From positions 1 to 44,652 of the forward strand of contig JAFMBH010000024.1 of assembly GCA_017858735.1 (NCBI GenBank): DNA of 44,652 bases. The letters run 5' to 3'. The notes beneath the pieces were generated by a model. It saw only the letters and a program-made list of their open reading frames with translations, made no database searches and was not told where the DNA came from. A program made the translations under genes and the position numbers. This document shows, piece by piece, positions 25,084-34,564 of this stretch. Source of the DNA: Bacteroidota bacterium (GTDB taxonomy: Bacteria; Bacteroidota; Bacteroidia; Chitinophagales; Saprospiraceae). How positions within the stretch are numbered: the first letter of the stretch is position 1; each line of letters opens with the position of its first letter.

Positions 25084-27117
25084 TTATTCTCTAATCGATA
25101 TATTTATAATCTTATCACCTGGCGTAATTTGACTTGCCAGGCTTAATCCACTTTTAACCTCACCGAACAACGTGTAATTACCATCTAAGTGTGGTGTAGC
25201 AGAGTGAGTGATAAAAAACTGAGTCCCTTCCGTATGATTTCCTGCGGAAGCCATACCCACACATCCAGGTCTGTCGTAATAAATCTGTGGTAGTTCCGAA
25301 CGAATGGAATAGGCTAAACTTCCATAACCATCACCACGGGGACAACCTCCCTGGGATACAAAATTGGGGACTATCCTATGGAAATTTTTACCTTTGAAAA
25401 ATCCAGATTTACTCAATGCTATAAAATTGGCTACTGTGCCTGGGGCAATATCTGGAAACAATGCAAGAACAATAGTCCCCTTTTTAAGCGTAATAGTTGC
25501 CTCAACCTGTTGGGTTACTTTGGCCAGAATACTCCAATTTATTGGATGATTGAAAGTAGGTTTTTCTATAATGGGCGCATTCATTCCTTTCCAAAAAGCC
25601 TTGGTCATTTCAATTTCCTGCTTTGTCTCTTGTTCTTTAGGAAGAACCAGCTTCAATAAAGCTGAATCGAGGAAGGATGGCTCAGGTAAAATATTTCTAA
25701 AATTTCTATCTTCATTCCTTAAAGCCCCTGCAATCACCGCACTCACTCCCGCGTCATTCATCAAAAAAGCGTTTTTGAGCATAATAGCTAAATCCTTTTC
25801 AACGTATTTTCTGTTTTTCCTAAACTGCTTATCAAAATTCACGGCTGAACATAAAGAAGCTAATGATTCCGCAGCGGCTGTTTTAACTACATAGTTTTTG
25901 GCCTCCCACATTTGTTGATTTATATACCGATAGTTCCAACCATGTTCACCCAATGCTTTCAGATAAGCGGCTTTAGCTTCTGCACTTTCAGCCTTAATGT
26001 ACTGATTTTTGATCTCAGCATTTAATTTATATTTTTCCTTAGACACTGAATCCCGTTGATATAAATGTCTGTTTGCAGCCGCATAAAGCAAAGCACGAAC
26101 AGGCCACGTGAGTAATGAATCAGCCGTCAGTTTCCAATAAGTTTTTGCTTCCTTAGCCACACCATTTTCCAAAAAGAAAGAACCTGCTTCTCTACTTAAG
26201 CTCTGGTCACTTGCTTTCAGACTTTTATAAGCAGCGACCCTGGAGAATTCATAATTTTTATTTCTAAGTGCACGTAATATGTTAATTTTTACCCGACTAT
26301 CATTTTCAAGATTAAACCCGCCCAATAAAGCATTTTCAGCGTCAATCCTATTAATTCTCCCCAATATGGTGGCCAGAACCATCCTAATTTCAGCACTTTT
26401 TTCTCTTTGAAATTGAGGAATAAGGTCATTTTTGAAAGTATCCAATACCAGATTCCTGGTTCTCGCTAAATAGTGGGCACTCATCAATCTCACTTCCTGT
26501 GGATATTGATTATTGATAGTCATAGATACCATTCGCCTGGTACCTTCGTCAGAATGCATGGACCTCATACCAAAGCGGTACAAACCTAAAACCTGACCCA
26601 TAAGAAGTGCAGTGTCGCCCGGGAGATAGGTCGATATTGAGCTTAGGTACTTCATTATCTTATCTGACCCGCATTTACCTAAAGCTTCTAAGATAATACC
26701 ATTTAATTTAAGCATTTCTCCCTCCTTTGTGGAAGGGTCAAAAGCATCTACCAGGCAATTTTCAGCGGCATTATCTCCGATCTGACCCAAAGAATAAGCA
26801 GCGGCAAACCTCACTTCCATCACCGTATCTTTCAATAACGGACAAAGAAATTCGATGGCTTTAGCGTCCTTTATGGAGGAAAATGCTTTTGCAGCCTGTA
26901 CCCGCCAGGTTGGATCATCCTCGTTAAGATAAGGGATAAGACTGTCTGTCAATAATTTATCTTGAAAATGGTAAATTTTTTTAAATGTTGAATTAGTCCA
27001 TAATTTCGACTGCGGCCGAACGCGTAAAATTACCTCTTCCGGCATTTCTGGGATGCAGGATGTTAGAGTTAGCAAAGAAACGATAAAGAAACTTAGCCGT
27101 ATTTTGAAATCAACCAT
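25084..27117 (-). CDS. HEAT-repeat and cyclophilin-type peptidyl-prolyl isomerase fusion lipoprotein
   Basis: 677 residues. The N-terminus SFFIVSLLTLTSC is a lipoprotein signal with Cys21. From about residue 60 to 480 there are HEAT-type helical repeats, clearest in LNEDDPTWRVQAAKAFSSI and LLKDTVMEVRFAAAYSLGQI. The last about 140 residues are a cyclophilin domain: ALFPDIAPGTVANFIALSK, FHRIVPNFVSQGG with the catalytic Arg, GCVGMASAGNHTEGTQFFIT and HLDGNYTLFGEV. It should catalyse proline isomerisation and bind clients in the periplasm or at the outer membrane. It is preceded by PBP1A (30 bases) and followed by gcvT (9 bases), so all three are likely cotranscribed. A role in folding envelope proteins is inference from context. 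Confidence 0.9.
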   Translation of the reverse strand: MVDFKIRLSFFIVSLLTLTSCIPEMPEEVILRVRPQSKLWTNSTFKKIYHFQDKLLTDSLIPYLNEDDPTWRVQAAKAFSSIKDAKAIEFLCPLLKDTVMEVRFAAAYSLGQIGDNAAENCLVDAFDPSTKEGEMLKLNGIILEALGKCGSDKIMKYLSSISTYLPGDTALLMGQVLGLYRFGMRSMHSDEGTRRMVSMTINNQYPQEVRLMSAHYLARTRNLVLDTFKNDLIPQFQREKSAEIRMVLATILGRINRIDAENALLGGFNLENDSRVKINILRALRNKNYEFSRVAAYKSLKASDQSLSREAGSFFLENGVAKEAKTYWKLTADSLLTWPVRALLYAAANRHLYQRDSVSKEKYKLNAEIKNQYIKAESAEAKAAYLKALGEHGWNYRYINQQMWEAKNYVVKTAAAESLASLCSAVNFDKQFRKNRKYVEKDLAIMLKNAFLMNDAGVSAVIAGALRNEDRNFRNILPEPSFLDSALLKLVLPKEQETKQEIEMTKAFWKGMNAPIIEKPTFNHPINWSILAKVTQQVEATITLKKGTIVLALFPDIAPGTVANFIALSKSGFFKGKNFHRIVPNFVSQGGCPRGDGYGSLAYSIRSELPQIYYDRPGCVGMASAGNHTEGTQFFITHSATPHLDGNYTLFGEVKSGLSLASQITPGDKIINISIRE

Positions 27118-27147
27118 ATATTTAAAAATTAAACATCAAATTATTAT

Positions 27148-29715
27148 TTAAAATTCCTCCTCCCCGAACTCATTTTCTACTGTAGAGGAATTTACTCTAT
27201 TGGCATTATTGACTTTGTCACAATCCAATTCTATACTAAATTCACCTGAAGGTTTTAAGAATCGAAGACTGGGATCATAATCTATATTTTTCAATTCTTC
27301 CAGTTTTTTCATAAAAGAAACAAAAAATGGCTTTGCCATTCTGGCGCCCTGCCCGTTGGAGGCGGTTCTGAAATGCACCCATTTATCTTCCGCTCCTACC
27401 CAGGTACCTATGACCAATCCTGGGGTTATACCCATAAACCATCCATCTACATAATCATTGGTAGTTCCTGTTTTACCCCCTGCCTCACTTTTGAGTCCCC
27501 CCATACCCCCAGCATATTTCAACATTTCAACCATCACATAATTAGGGTCAGATGGAATAGCACGTTTTTCCTCCGGATAACCTTCATAAATAAGCTTACC
27601 GTTTTTATCCTCAATTCTTAATATATGTAATGGTCTGTTGAACACACCATTGTTAGCAAAAGTAGTATAAGCACCCGTCATTTCCATCACACTTAAATCG
27701 GCCGCACCTAAACAAATGGAGGGTGATTTTGGCACCCTCAATTCACCTGTTCCATTTCTTCTGCTCGATGAATCAATACCCATATTATGAATCAAACCTC
27801 TCACTGGTTCAACATTTCCGATTGTTTTCATTAGAAAGGTAGAAACGGTATTCGTAGATTTTTTCAAACCTTCTTTAAGCGTTAACATTTCACCCGTATA
27901 TTTATTATCGAAATTACTGGGTGTCCAGTCTTCTATCAATCCGAACTGACCTTCAGCTGCCGCAATAGTTGTGGCAACATCCTGTACCTGAAAACAAGGA
28001 GAAAGACCTTGTGCCGCTATAGCCGTAGCATAAACAAAAGGTTTAAATGACGACCCCACCTGCCTGTTTATATCGACATGATCGTATTGAAAATACTTAT
28101 GATTGATACCTCCTACCCAAAACTTAACATGCCCTGTTCTGGGATCAACCCCTAAAATACCCGTTTGTAAAAATTGGCGATGGTATTTTATAGAATCCAA
28201 CGGTGACATCAGCGTATCCTTTTCCCATCGGTCTTTTTCTGAAATCTGAGGGATGTTTCTTTTTTCATAAGTAAAAACACGCATATTAACGGGTGTGTTA
28301 AAATGTTGTTTTACTTTACTTTGCATCAAATCCCATTGTCTCCGCAAAGTATTAAACAAGGGATCCCGAAGGATACTTAAATAGGTATTTACATCCTCCT
28401 TGCTACTTAATCTGGCATTCACCCTTTTTAGTAAGGTTCCCGGCTGTTTTACTTCTTCCATTAAAAAGTCAATCAGGATATTATTTTCAGAAAACCTAAC
28501 ATCATATTTTTTACTTATTTGAGGAAGAATATCTCCGAGATACTTATCTCTGATGATTTGATAAGATTCCGTTTCTCTTATCAACCGTATCAATGTTTTT
28601 TGACGCGTGGCTACCGAAATCTCAAGTTTTGAATTAGATTTATAGGTCCACGGATCAGTTTTCCCCCATTCGCGCTGAAAGTTCTTTTGAACCAGAGCCA
28701 TGTGTTCAAGCATGGACTCCTCGGCCAATTTCTGCATATCAGCATCAATGGTAGTATATATTTTCAGGCCATCCTTATAAATATCATAAGGTTGGTTTCC
28801 AGATTTAAAATGCTCACTTTTGGAAAGAATTTCTTTTACTTGCTTTGCCAGTTCCATGCGATAATAGGTAGCAATACCGTCAATATGTGTTCTTGGTTTG
28901 AAGTTAATTCCCAAGTCCTGCGTTCGATATTTTTCGTATTCTTCCTCTGTTAAAAAGCCCCTTTTTGTCATCTGTTTAAGTACGACTTCTCTTCGTTTAA
29001 TCACTCTTTCCGGTCTTCTCAGAGGATTATATAAACTTGGATTCTGGAGCATTCCGACCAACGTAGCTGCTTCGGGAACGGTTAATTCTTCTTGTGACTT
29101 TCCAAAATAAATTTCAGATGCCGCTTTAATACCATAAGCACCATTTATAAAGCTAAATTTATTTAAATACAGCGCTATAATTTCATCTTTAGTGAAATTC
29201 CGTTCCAATCTCACAGCAATGATCCATTCCTTTAATTTTTGGACGATACGTTCCAACTTATTAGTAGAAGGATTTTTCGTAAAAAGTTGTTTTGCTAATT
29301 GTTGTGTAAGGGTACTTGCCCCACCTGAACTCTCTTGTCTGAGAACTATTGTTTTAATCATTACCCTGCCTAAAGCCTCAAAATCGATGCCATTATGCAT
29401 ATAAAAGCGCTCATCTTCTGTAGCTAAGAGCGCATTTACTAAATGAGGGGGTAAATCTGAAAATTTTATGGGTACTCTGTTCTCAATATAAAAATTACCC
29501 AAAGAAGTACCATTGGTTGAAAAAATTTGAGAGGCCAGTTCATTATTTGGATTCTCCAATTCCTTTACTGAAGGTAACTCACTGAAAGACAAAAATATAA
29601 ACACAAGGAAAGCCATTCCAAAACCAATAAAAAGGAATCGCCATGTCAGTGTAGTCCAAAAGGTAATCGATTCAGAAGGACTGTCTTTTAGTAAATAGGC
29701 AAAAAGCTTACGCAT
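27148..29715 (-). CDS. Bifunctional penicillin-binding protein 1A (glycosyltransferase-transpeptidase)
   Basis: 855 residues. One N-terminal membrane helix (about 28-46) precedes a GT51 glycosyltransferase domain with EDERFYMHNGIDF (catalytic Glu100), GGASTLTQQLAKQLF and the AALYLNKFSFINGAYGI-like region around EIIALYLNK. The transpeptidase domain carries the SxxK motif in VGSSFKPFVYA, SxN in KKSTNTVSTFL and KTG in GGKTGTTNDY. The enzyme polymerises and cross-links peptidoglycan at the outer face of the inner membrane. Spacing of 45 bases to the upstream aroB and 30 to the downstream HEAT-cyclophilin lipoprotein indicates an operon. Confidence 0.95.
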   Translation of the reverse strand: MRKLFAYLLKDSPSESITFWTTLTWRFLFIGFGMAFLVFIFLSFSELPSVKELENPNNELASQIFSTNGTSLGNFYIENRVPIKFSDLPPHLVNALLATEDERFYMHNGIDFEALGRVMIKTIVLRQESSGGASTLTQQLAKQLFTKNPSTNKLERIVQKLKEWIIAVRLERNFTKDEIIALYLNKFSFINGAYGIKAASEIYFGKSQEELTVPEAATLVGMLQNPSLYNPLRRPERVIKRREVVLKQMTKRGFLTEEEYEKYRTQDLGINFKPRTHIDGIATYYRMELAKQVKEILSKSEHFKSGNQPYDIYKDGLKIYTTIDADMQKLAEESMLEHMALVQKNFQREWGKTDPWTYKSNSKLEISVATRQKTLIRLIRETESYQIIRDKYLGDILPQISKKYDVRFSENNILIDFLMEEVKQPGTLLKRVNARLSSKEDVNTYLSILRDPLFNTLRRQWDLMQSKVKQHFNTPVNMRVFTYEKRNIPQISEKDRWEKDTLMSPLDSIKYHRQFLQTGILGVDPRTGHVKFWVGGINHKYFQYDHVDINRQVGSSFKPFVYATAIAAQGLSPCFQVQDVATTIAAAEGQFGLIEDWTPSNFDNKYTGEMLTLKEGLKKSTNTVSTFLMKTIGNVEPVRGLIHNMGIDSSSRRNGTGELRVPKSPSICLGAADLSVMEMTGAYTTFANNGVFNRPLHILRIEDKNGKLIYEGYPEEKRAIPSDPNYVMVEMLKYAGGMGGLKSEAGGKTGTTNDYVDGWFMGITPGLVIGTWVGAEDKWVHFRTASNGQGARMAKPFFVSFMKKLEELKNIDYDPSLRFLKPSGEFSIELDCDKVNNANRVNSSTVENEFGEEEF

Positions 29716-29760
29716 AGAAGTAATTTTCTCCGTAAATATAGTAAATAGTTAGTCCTTCCT

Positions 29761-30828
29761 TTACTGCAACAAATTATGATTATAAATTTCCAGGGCTTTT
29801 TTCACAAAAGGCACATCGCGGACATAGTCAACATGTACTTTCCCAATGGGTCCAACCACGGCAAAGTGTAAATCATCGGATTCATTTTTCTTATCATTTT
29901 TCATGAGCAAAATGAAATCGTCAATTAATTCCTCGTTTATAGGTTGTAAATTAAACGTTCTTTTAAGAAAAATAAGGATAGAAATAAATTCTTCTTCGGA
30001 CAAAAAGCCCTTATGAAAAGATAACCATGACTCGATAGCCATGCCAATGGCTATTGCTTCGCCATGCAATAAAGAATTTTCTTTATGAAGCATAACTCCC
30101 TCGATACCGTGCCCTATGGTATGCCCAAAATTCAATGCTTTCCGAATGTTTTTTTCAAAAGGATCTTCGGCCACTATTTTTTGTTTAACCTTCAAGGAAT
30201 CCACAATAATGGGTGTCCAGTTTTTTTCTGTATGAATATTAATACTACTAATTTGTCTCCAAAGCAATTCATCTGAAATAAGGGCATGCTTAATAATTTC
30301 TGCAAAACCGCTTCTAAGCTCTCGTTTTGGTAGGGTATCAAGGAAAAAAGGATCTACAAAAACAGCTTTTGGATCTTTAAACACACCAATACTATTTTTA
30401 ACCCCGTTAAAATCAATCCCCAATTTTCCGCCGATGGAAGCATCCACCATAGAAAGCAGCGTGGTAGGAATTTGAATAAAATCAATTCCTCTTTTATAGG
30501 TTGAGGCGCAAAATCCACCCATGTCACCTACTACACCACCCCCAAGATTTATCATCAAATCATTCCTGTTAAGGCCAAATTCCAACAGTTTTCCCCAGAT
30601 AAACTGACAAGTATTCAAGTCTTTGTGCACTTCGCCAGCAGGAATTGAAATTTCCAGCACATCAACAGGAAGTAAAGGCCTTATTCTCTCTAAACAAAAG
30701 GTGTGCGTATGCTCATCGGTTAAAACGACCACCTTTCTTTGGGAATATCGCGACATAAAAACGGATAGTGACTCCGTACAATTCCCCACAAAAACATCAT
30801 AATTTGCCAAGGCTAATATTTCAGTCAT
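29761..30828 (-). CDS. aroB: 3-dehydroquinate synthase
   Basis: AroB converts DAHP to 3-dehydroquinate, the second step of the shikimate pathway, using NAD and zinc. The 355-residue product has the NAD-binding GGGVVGDMGGF (96-106), the FIQIPTTLLSMVDASIGGK stretch (117-135), GFAEIIKHALI with a metal-binding Glu, and NFGHTIGHGIE followed by LLHGEAIAIGM with the metal-binding histidines. The start at 30828 follows the SAM-adenosyltransferase-like gene by 27 bases, and PBP1A follows, so it is the second gene in the minus-strand operon. aroA, a later step in the same pathway, lies in the divergent plus-strand operon. Confidence 0.95.
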   Translation of the reverse strand: MTEILALANYDVFVGNCTESLSVFMSRYSQRKVVVLTDEHTHTFCLERIRPLLPVDVLEISIPAGEVHKDLNTCQFIWGKLLEFGLNRNDLMINLGGGVVGDMGGFCASTYKRGIDFIQIPTTLLSMVDASIGGKLGIDFNGVKNSIGVFKDPKAVFVDPFFLDTLPKRELRSGFAEIIKHALISDELLWRQISSINIHTEKNWTPIIVDSLKVKQKIVAEDPFEKNIRKALNFGHTIGHGIEGVMLHKENSLLHGEAIAIGMAIESWLSFHKGFLSEEEFISILIFLKRTFNLQPINEELIDDFILLMKNDKKNESDDLHFAVVGPIGKVHVDYVRDVPFVKKALEIYNHNLLQ

Positions 30829-30855
30829 TCCTTTGTTTTTAAATTTTTAATTCAA

Positions 30856-31638
30856 CTAGTTTTTTTCATCAAATTCAATTTGAATAATTTCACCTGGATT
30901 TAATCCGAACAAGGTAGATGCTTTTCCCATATTAATAGCAATTTCCAGTAAATTAGCTGAGTTAAAAAGACAAAGAATTTCACCCTGCGGAGCATCTGAA
31001 TAATTTTTATGTATTTCAGTAAGAGGCAGATGACTTCTCATTTTAATTTTAAATGGACGGGAAGCACTGAAAGTCTCAAATAAATCTTTAGAAATATTGG
31101 TTATTACATTGTCAAATGAATCAATATACAAAACAGCACCCCTTATTATATTTCCAACGGAAATGGGTTGAAACTTGTATCGTTTTACAACCTCATTTGC
31201 TAGCGTAAGATCGTTAATTTCAGACAGTAATTTTTTCATACTTAATTGATACATAATATTTCGCAATAATGTAGGAAGTATAAAAAAAGGTTCTCCGACC
31301 ACGGGAAGAGTGTAAATGACGGCATGTTCGTCTGTAAAAATCAAGCTACTCAAACCATTATTCTGCATAACAAAAACATGACCCTCTCTTTCCATAATCA
31401 GCCAATCTAAATGGGCTTCAGGTAAATCGTTAACTGCGATAATATGGATAGTTCCTACGGGAAAAGATCGCCAGCTTTGAGCGACAATAAATGCGGTCTG
31501 GATAATATCAAAGCTGTTAATCTCGTGTGATATGTCAACAATAACTGGTATGGGCTCAGTATGTAAAAGAGCCCCTTTAATCAGAGAAATAATATGATTG
31601 TTTTTCCCCAAATCAGATGTGATGGTTACTATAGCCAT
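30856..31638 (-). CDS. SAM hydroxide adenosyltransferase (DUF62)-family protein, divergent
   Basis: 260 residues with no signal or membrane segment. The N-terminus ITSDLGKNNHIISLIKGALL, VDISHEINSFDIIQTAFIV and WRSFPVGTIHIIAVN match the SAM-dependent halogenase/hydroxide adenosyltransferase fold, as does the C-terminal GAVLYIDSFDNVITNISKDLF. Family enzymes split SAM into adenosine and methionine. In this protein the usual VDPGVG motif reads VNDLPE, and the conserved F-x-R-D segment between NNGLSSLI and the C-terminal domain is not recognisable, so activity is uncertain. It is the first gene of the operon with aroB, PBP1A, HEAT-cyclophilin and gcvT. The divergent phoH operon starts 80 bases away. 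Confidence 0.82.
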   Translation of the reverse strand: MAIVTITSDLGKNNHIISLIKGALLHTEPIPVIVDISHEINSFDIIQTAFIVAQSWRSFPVGTIHIIAVNDLPEAHLDWLIMEREGHVFVMQNNGLSSLIFTDEHAVIYTLPVVGEPFFILPTLLRNIMYQLSMKKLLSEINDLTLANEVVKRYKFQPISVGNIIRGAVLYIDSFDNVITNISKDLFETFSASRPFKIKMRSHLPLTEIHKNYSDAPQGEILCLFNSANLLEIAINMGKASTLFGLNPGEIIQIEFDEKN

Positions 31639-31680
31639 AATTTTTTACTGCTTTTTTTTAAAACTCTGTGCTTCATTCAG

Positions 31681-31693
31681 TACAAAAGTTGTA
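31681..31693. promoter_or_regulatory. Short dyad in the divergent region between the DUF62 and phoH operons
   Basis: TACAA-AAG-TTGTA, a 13-base dyad in the middle of the 80-base divergent intergenic region. It could be an operator shared by the aroB-containing and aroA-containing operons. No convincing TAnnTTTG element is visible nearby. Confidence 0.35.
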
Positions 31694-31718
31694 ATTTAGC
31701 CTAAAAATAATACAATCT

Positions 31719-32795
31719 TTGAAAGAAAATTCGCCCCATGCTCAAAGTGAAATAATACTTACTTTTGAGAACTCCGATCCCGTTCAATTATTTGGTGAAA
31801 ATAATGTCCGTTTCAATCTACTTAAAGAAGCTTTTCCTGAGGTTTCATTGACCTCCCGTGGAAATAACTTAAAGATTGTTGGAGACAAAAAAATTGCTCA
31901 GAGAGTAAAAGACAAAGTTGAATGGATGGTGAGATTATTAAAAGAACATCTCGAACTGACTAATCAAATGGTCGAGGATTTATTGCAGGACAAAAATCCT
32001 TTTGAACACAAATTATCAGCTGCAGATGACAATAAAACAATCTTACACAGCCGTGAGGGTAAACCTATCAGGGCAAAAACTAAAAATCAGCGCCTCCTGG
32101 TAGAAAGCTCAGAAAAAAATGATATCGTTTTTGCCATTGGTCCCGCTGGTACGGGTAAAACATATACGGCTGTTGCCTTGGCTGTCAGGGCATTGAAAAA
32201 TAAAACTGTAAAAAAAATCATACTTACTCGTCCTGCCGTGGAAGCAGGTGAAAGTTTAGGATTCCTGCCCGGCGACCTTAAAGAAAAAGTAGATCCTTAT
32301 CTACGGCCGCTTTATGATGCCCTCGATGATATGATCCCAGCTGAAAAATTACAGCAATTTATGACTACTCGCGTCATTGAAATTGCCCCTCTTGCCTTTA
32401 TGCGGGGACGTACCCTGGACAATGCTTTTATCATACTCGATGAAGCACAAAACTGCACTACCATGCAGATTAAAATGTTCCTTACCAGATTAGGGCCTTC
32501 CGCGAAATGCATTATTACCGGCGATTTAACTCAAATAGATCTTCCCTTTCACACTAAATCTGGTCTAAAAAAAGCCATAGAAATCCTGGATCATCTAGAA
32601 GGTATTGGTACCGTTAATTTAAATGCCGATGACGTTGTTCGCCATAGATTAGTTCGAGAAATAATTATCGCTTACGAGAAATTAGATGAAGAAAACAGGC
32701 TAAGAAGGTTAGCTGCTGACGAGAGGAAATTCGCTCCTCCACCTCAGGAAATTGAGGCAACTATTGTAAACGACGACGAAAAATCTGCTCAATGA
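31719..32795 (+). CDS. phoH: PhoH-family ATPase
   Basis: 358 residues. An N-terminal about 110-residue region resembling an RNA-binding module precedes the PhoH P-loop domain with Walker A GPAGTGKT (141-148), the ILTRPAVEAGESLGFLPGD motif and Walker B FIILDEAQNCT, plus KCIITGDLTQIDLP. PhoH proteins are cytoplasmic ATPases linked to RNA metabolism and ribosome-associated processes. No in-frame ATG precedes the domain; TTG at 31719 is the only start that covers the N-terminal region. The TGA overlaps the osmC start by four bases (ATGA), so phoH-osmC-aroA is one translationally coupled operon. Confidence 0.92.
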   Translation: MKENSPHAQSEIILTFENSDPVQLFGENNVRFNLLKEAFPEVSLTSRGNNLKIVGDKKIAQRVKDKVEWMVRLLKEHLELTNQMVEDLLQDKNPFEHKLSAADDNKTILHSREGKPIRAKTKNQRLLVESSEKNDIVFAIGPAGTGKTYTAVALAVRALKNKTVKKIILTRPAVEAGESLGFLPGDLKEKVDPYLRPLYDALDDMIPAEKLQQFMTTRVIEIAPLAFMRGRTLDNAFIILDEAQNCTTMQIKMFLTRLGPSAKCIITGDLTQIDLPFHTKSGLKKAIEILDHLEGIGTVNLNADDVVRHRLVREIIIAYEKLDEENRLRRLAADERKFAPPPQEIEATIVNDDEKSAQ

Positions 32796-33211
32796 CGTCT
32801 AACATATTTTATCATGGTGAACTGAGAAATACCCTTACTCACCTTGCCTCAGGGCAATCATTTATTACCGATGCCCCTTTGGATAACAGAGGGAAGGGGC
32901 AGGCTTTTTCTCCAACAGATTTAACCGCAACGTCCCTCGGTGCATGTATGCTCACTGTTATGGGTATAAAAGCAGAAGATATGGGGGTTGATATAGCCAA
33001 TACCAAGGTAGATATTCTTAAAATCATGGCGTCGGAACCCCGAAGAATTTCTGGAATAAAAGTTGTTGTCACCTTTCCCCAAGGTATGTTTGAAGAAAAA
33101 ACCAAAAAAATATTGGAAAATACCGCTTTAACCTGCCCGGTAGCAAAAAGTTTACACCCCGATATTGTTCAGGATATTCATTTTATTTGGTCCGACAGTG
33201 CTTCAATATGA
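32792..33211 (+). CDS. OsmC/Ohr-family protein
   Basis: 139 residues, the usual OsmC length. The two redox cysteines are in SLGACMLTVMGIKAED (Cys52) and ENTALTCPVAKSLHPD (Cys115), and FSPTDLTATSLGAC is the conserved substrate-site stretch. OsmC/Ohr proteins are homodimeric thiol peroxidases that reduce organic hydroperoxides in the cytoplasm. The ATG overlaps the phoH stop and the TGA overlaps the aroA start, both as ATGA, so its level is tied to both neighbours. The metabolic reason for placing it between phoH and aroA is not obvious. Confidence 0.9.
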   Translation: MTSNIFYHGELRNTLTHLASGQSFITDAPLDNRGKGQAFSPTDLTATSLGACMLTVMGIKAEDMGVDIANTKVDILKIMASEPRRISGIKVVVTFPQGMFEEKTKKILENTALTCPVAKSLHPDIVQDIHFIWSDSASI

Positions 33212-34449
33212 ATTATAAGTTACACTTTTCTTCCAATATCCTCAAAGGCGAAGTAACGCTGGCGGGTTCAAAAAGTATTAGTAATAGAGTGCTTATCATA
33301 CAGGCTTTATGCAATACTGATTTTAAAATCGATGCATTAGCTAATGCAAATGATACAGAGTTACTGGCTCATTTGTTGAAAAGTAAAGAGGAAGTTTTAG
33401 ATGCTGGTCCAGCAGGTACAACCTTTAGATTCATGACAGCTTATCTTACTTTATTCGGCGGAAACAGAATTTTAACTGGCTCTGAAAGAATGAAACAAAG
33501 ACCCATTAAGGTGCTTGTAGATGCGTGTAGGAAATTGGGGGCAACCATCCATTATTTAGAAAATGAAGGGTTTCCACCCCTGAACATTATTTCCGGGACG
33601 ATTTCTGGAGGGAAACAACTTTCCATTCCCGCCAACACCAGCAGCCAATATATTTCCGCCCTGTTGCTTATTGCTCCTATTCTTCCCGGTGGCCTTTCTT
33701 TGGAACTCACTGGCAAAATTGTTTCAAGACCCTATATAGAAATGACGTTGGGTCTCATGCAGTATTTTGGCGTTTCTCATAAGTGGGAAAATCAAGTCAT
33801 TGTTATTACTGAACAAGCTTATCAGGCTAAACCCTTTATTGTGGAAGCTGATTGGTCTGCCGCATCTTATTATTATTCGCTCGCCGCACTGAGTGATCAA
33901 GCGGACATTTACTTGAATGGCTTATTTGAAAATAGTCTTCAAGGTGATTCCGCTCTCGTAAATATCTTTGAATCATTCGGCGTAAAAACTCATTTTACTG
34001 AACGTGGCATTCGACTTATAAAAAATCTAACCGTTAGCCCCGATGCCTTCCATTATGATTTTATTTTATGCCCTGACTTAGCACAAACATTGGCGGTAGT
34101 CTGCGCTGGATTGGGTACGAAAGGATATTTTAGCGGCCTTGAAACACTAAGAATTAAGGAAACTGATCGAATTCAGGCACTGGAAAATGAAATTAGTAAA
34201 GGTGGATGTCATATCTCCCTTTTTTCAACTGATTCCATCACCGGCAAAGAGGTTTTTGAAGTTTCCGGCAAATTTGAATCCTCAGATATTCCTGTTTTCA
34301 AAACCTATGAAGACCATAGAATGGCTATGGCTTTTGCTCCTTTAGCTCTTTTGATGCCCATTGAAATAGAAGAACCCATGGTAGTTATAAAATCATACCC
34401 AGATTTTTGGACCGATTTTCAACATTTAGGCCTTACAATTAATGATTAG
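33208..34449 (+). CDS. aroA: 3-phosphoshikimate 1-carboxyvinyltransferase (EPSP synthase)
   Basis: EPSP synthase joins phosphoenolpyruvate and shikimate-3-phosphate in the shikimate pathway. The 413-residue product has AGSKSISNRVLI (Lys22, Ser23, Arg27), DAGPAGTTFRFMTAYL, the TGSERMKQRPIKVL substrate loop, NTSSQYISALLL, FILCPDLAQTLAVVCAGLG, LRIKETDRIQALE and TYEDHRMAMAFAPL. ATG at 33208 is chosen because it overlaps the osmC stop (ATGA); a TTG upstream is less likely. It closes the phoH-osmC-aroA operon. aroB is in the divergent operon 2.4 kb away, so the two shikimate genes flank one shared control region. Confidence 0.95.
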   Translation: MNYKLHFSSNILKGEVTLAGSKSISNRVLIIQALCNTDFKIDALANANDTELLAHLLKSKEEVLDAGPAGTTFRFMTAYLTLFGGNRILTGSERMKQRPIKVLVDACRKLGATIHYLENEGFPPLNIISGTISGGKQLSIPANTSSQYISALLLIAPILPGGLSLELTGKIVSRPYIEMTLGLMQYFGVSHKWENQVIVITEQAYQAKPFIVEADWSAASYYYSLAALSDQADIYLNGLFENSLQGDSALVNIFESFGVKTHFTERGIRLIKNLTVSPDAFHYDFILCPDLAQTLAVVCAGLGTKGYFSGLETLRIKETDRIQALENEISKGGCHISLFSTDSITGKEVFEVSGKFESSDIPVFKTYEDHRMAMAFAPLALLMPIEIEEPMVVIKSYPDFWTDFQHLGLTIND

Positions 34450-34564
34450 AACACTTAATTACCGGCGTTTTGGAACCATTTTCACCCCAATTTCCCACTT
34501 GGCAACTTATTTTCTATGCGTTTGAACCAAGAGACTTCTCTTTTAGAAAGAAATTTAGCATAAC

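Noticed and set aside
25550-25894. Plus-strand frame of 114 codons opposite the HEAT-cyclophilin gene
   Set aside because: The opposite strand encodes clearly conserved HEAT and cyclophilin sequence; this frame has no supported start or domain.
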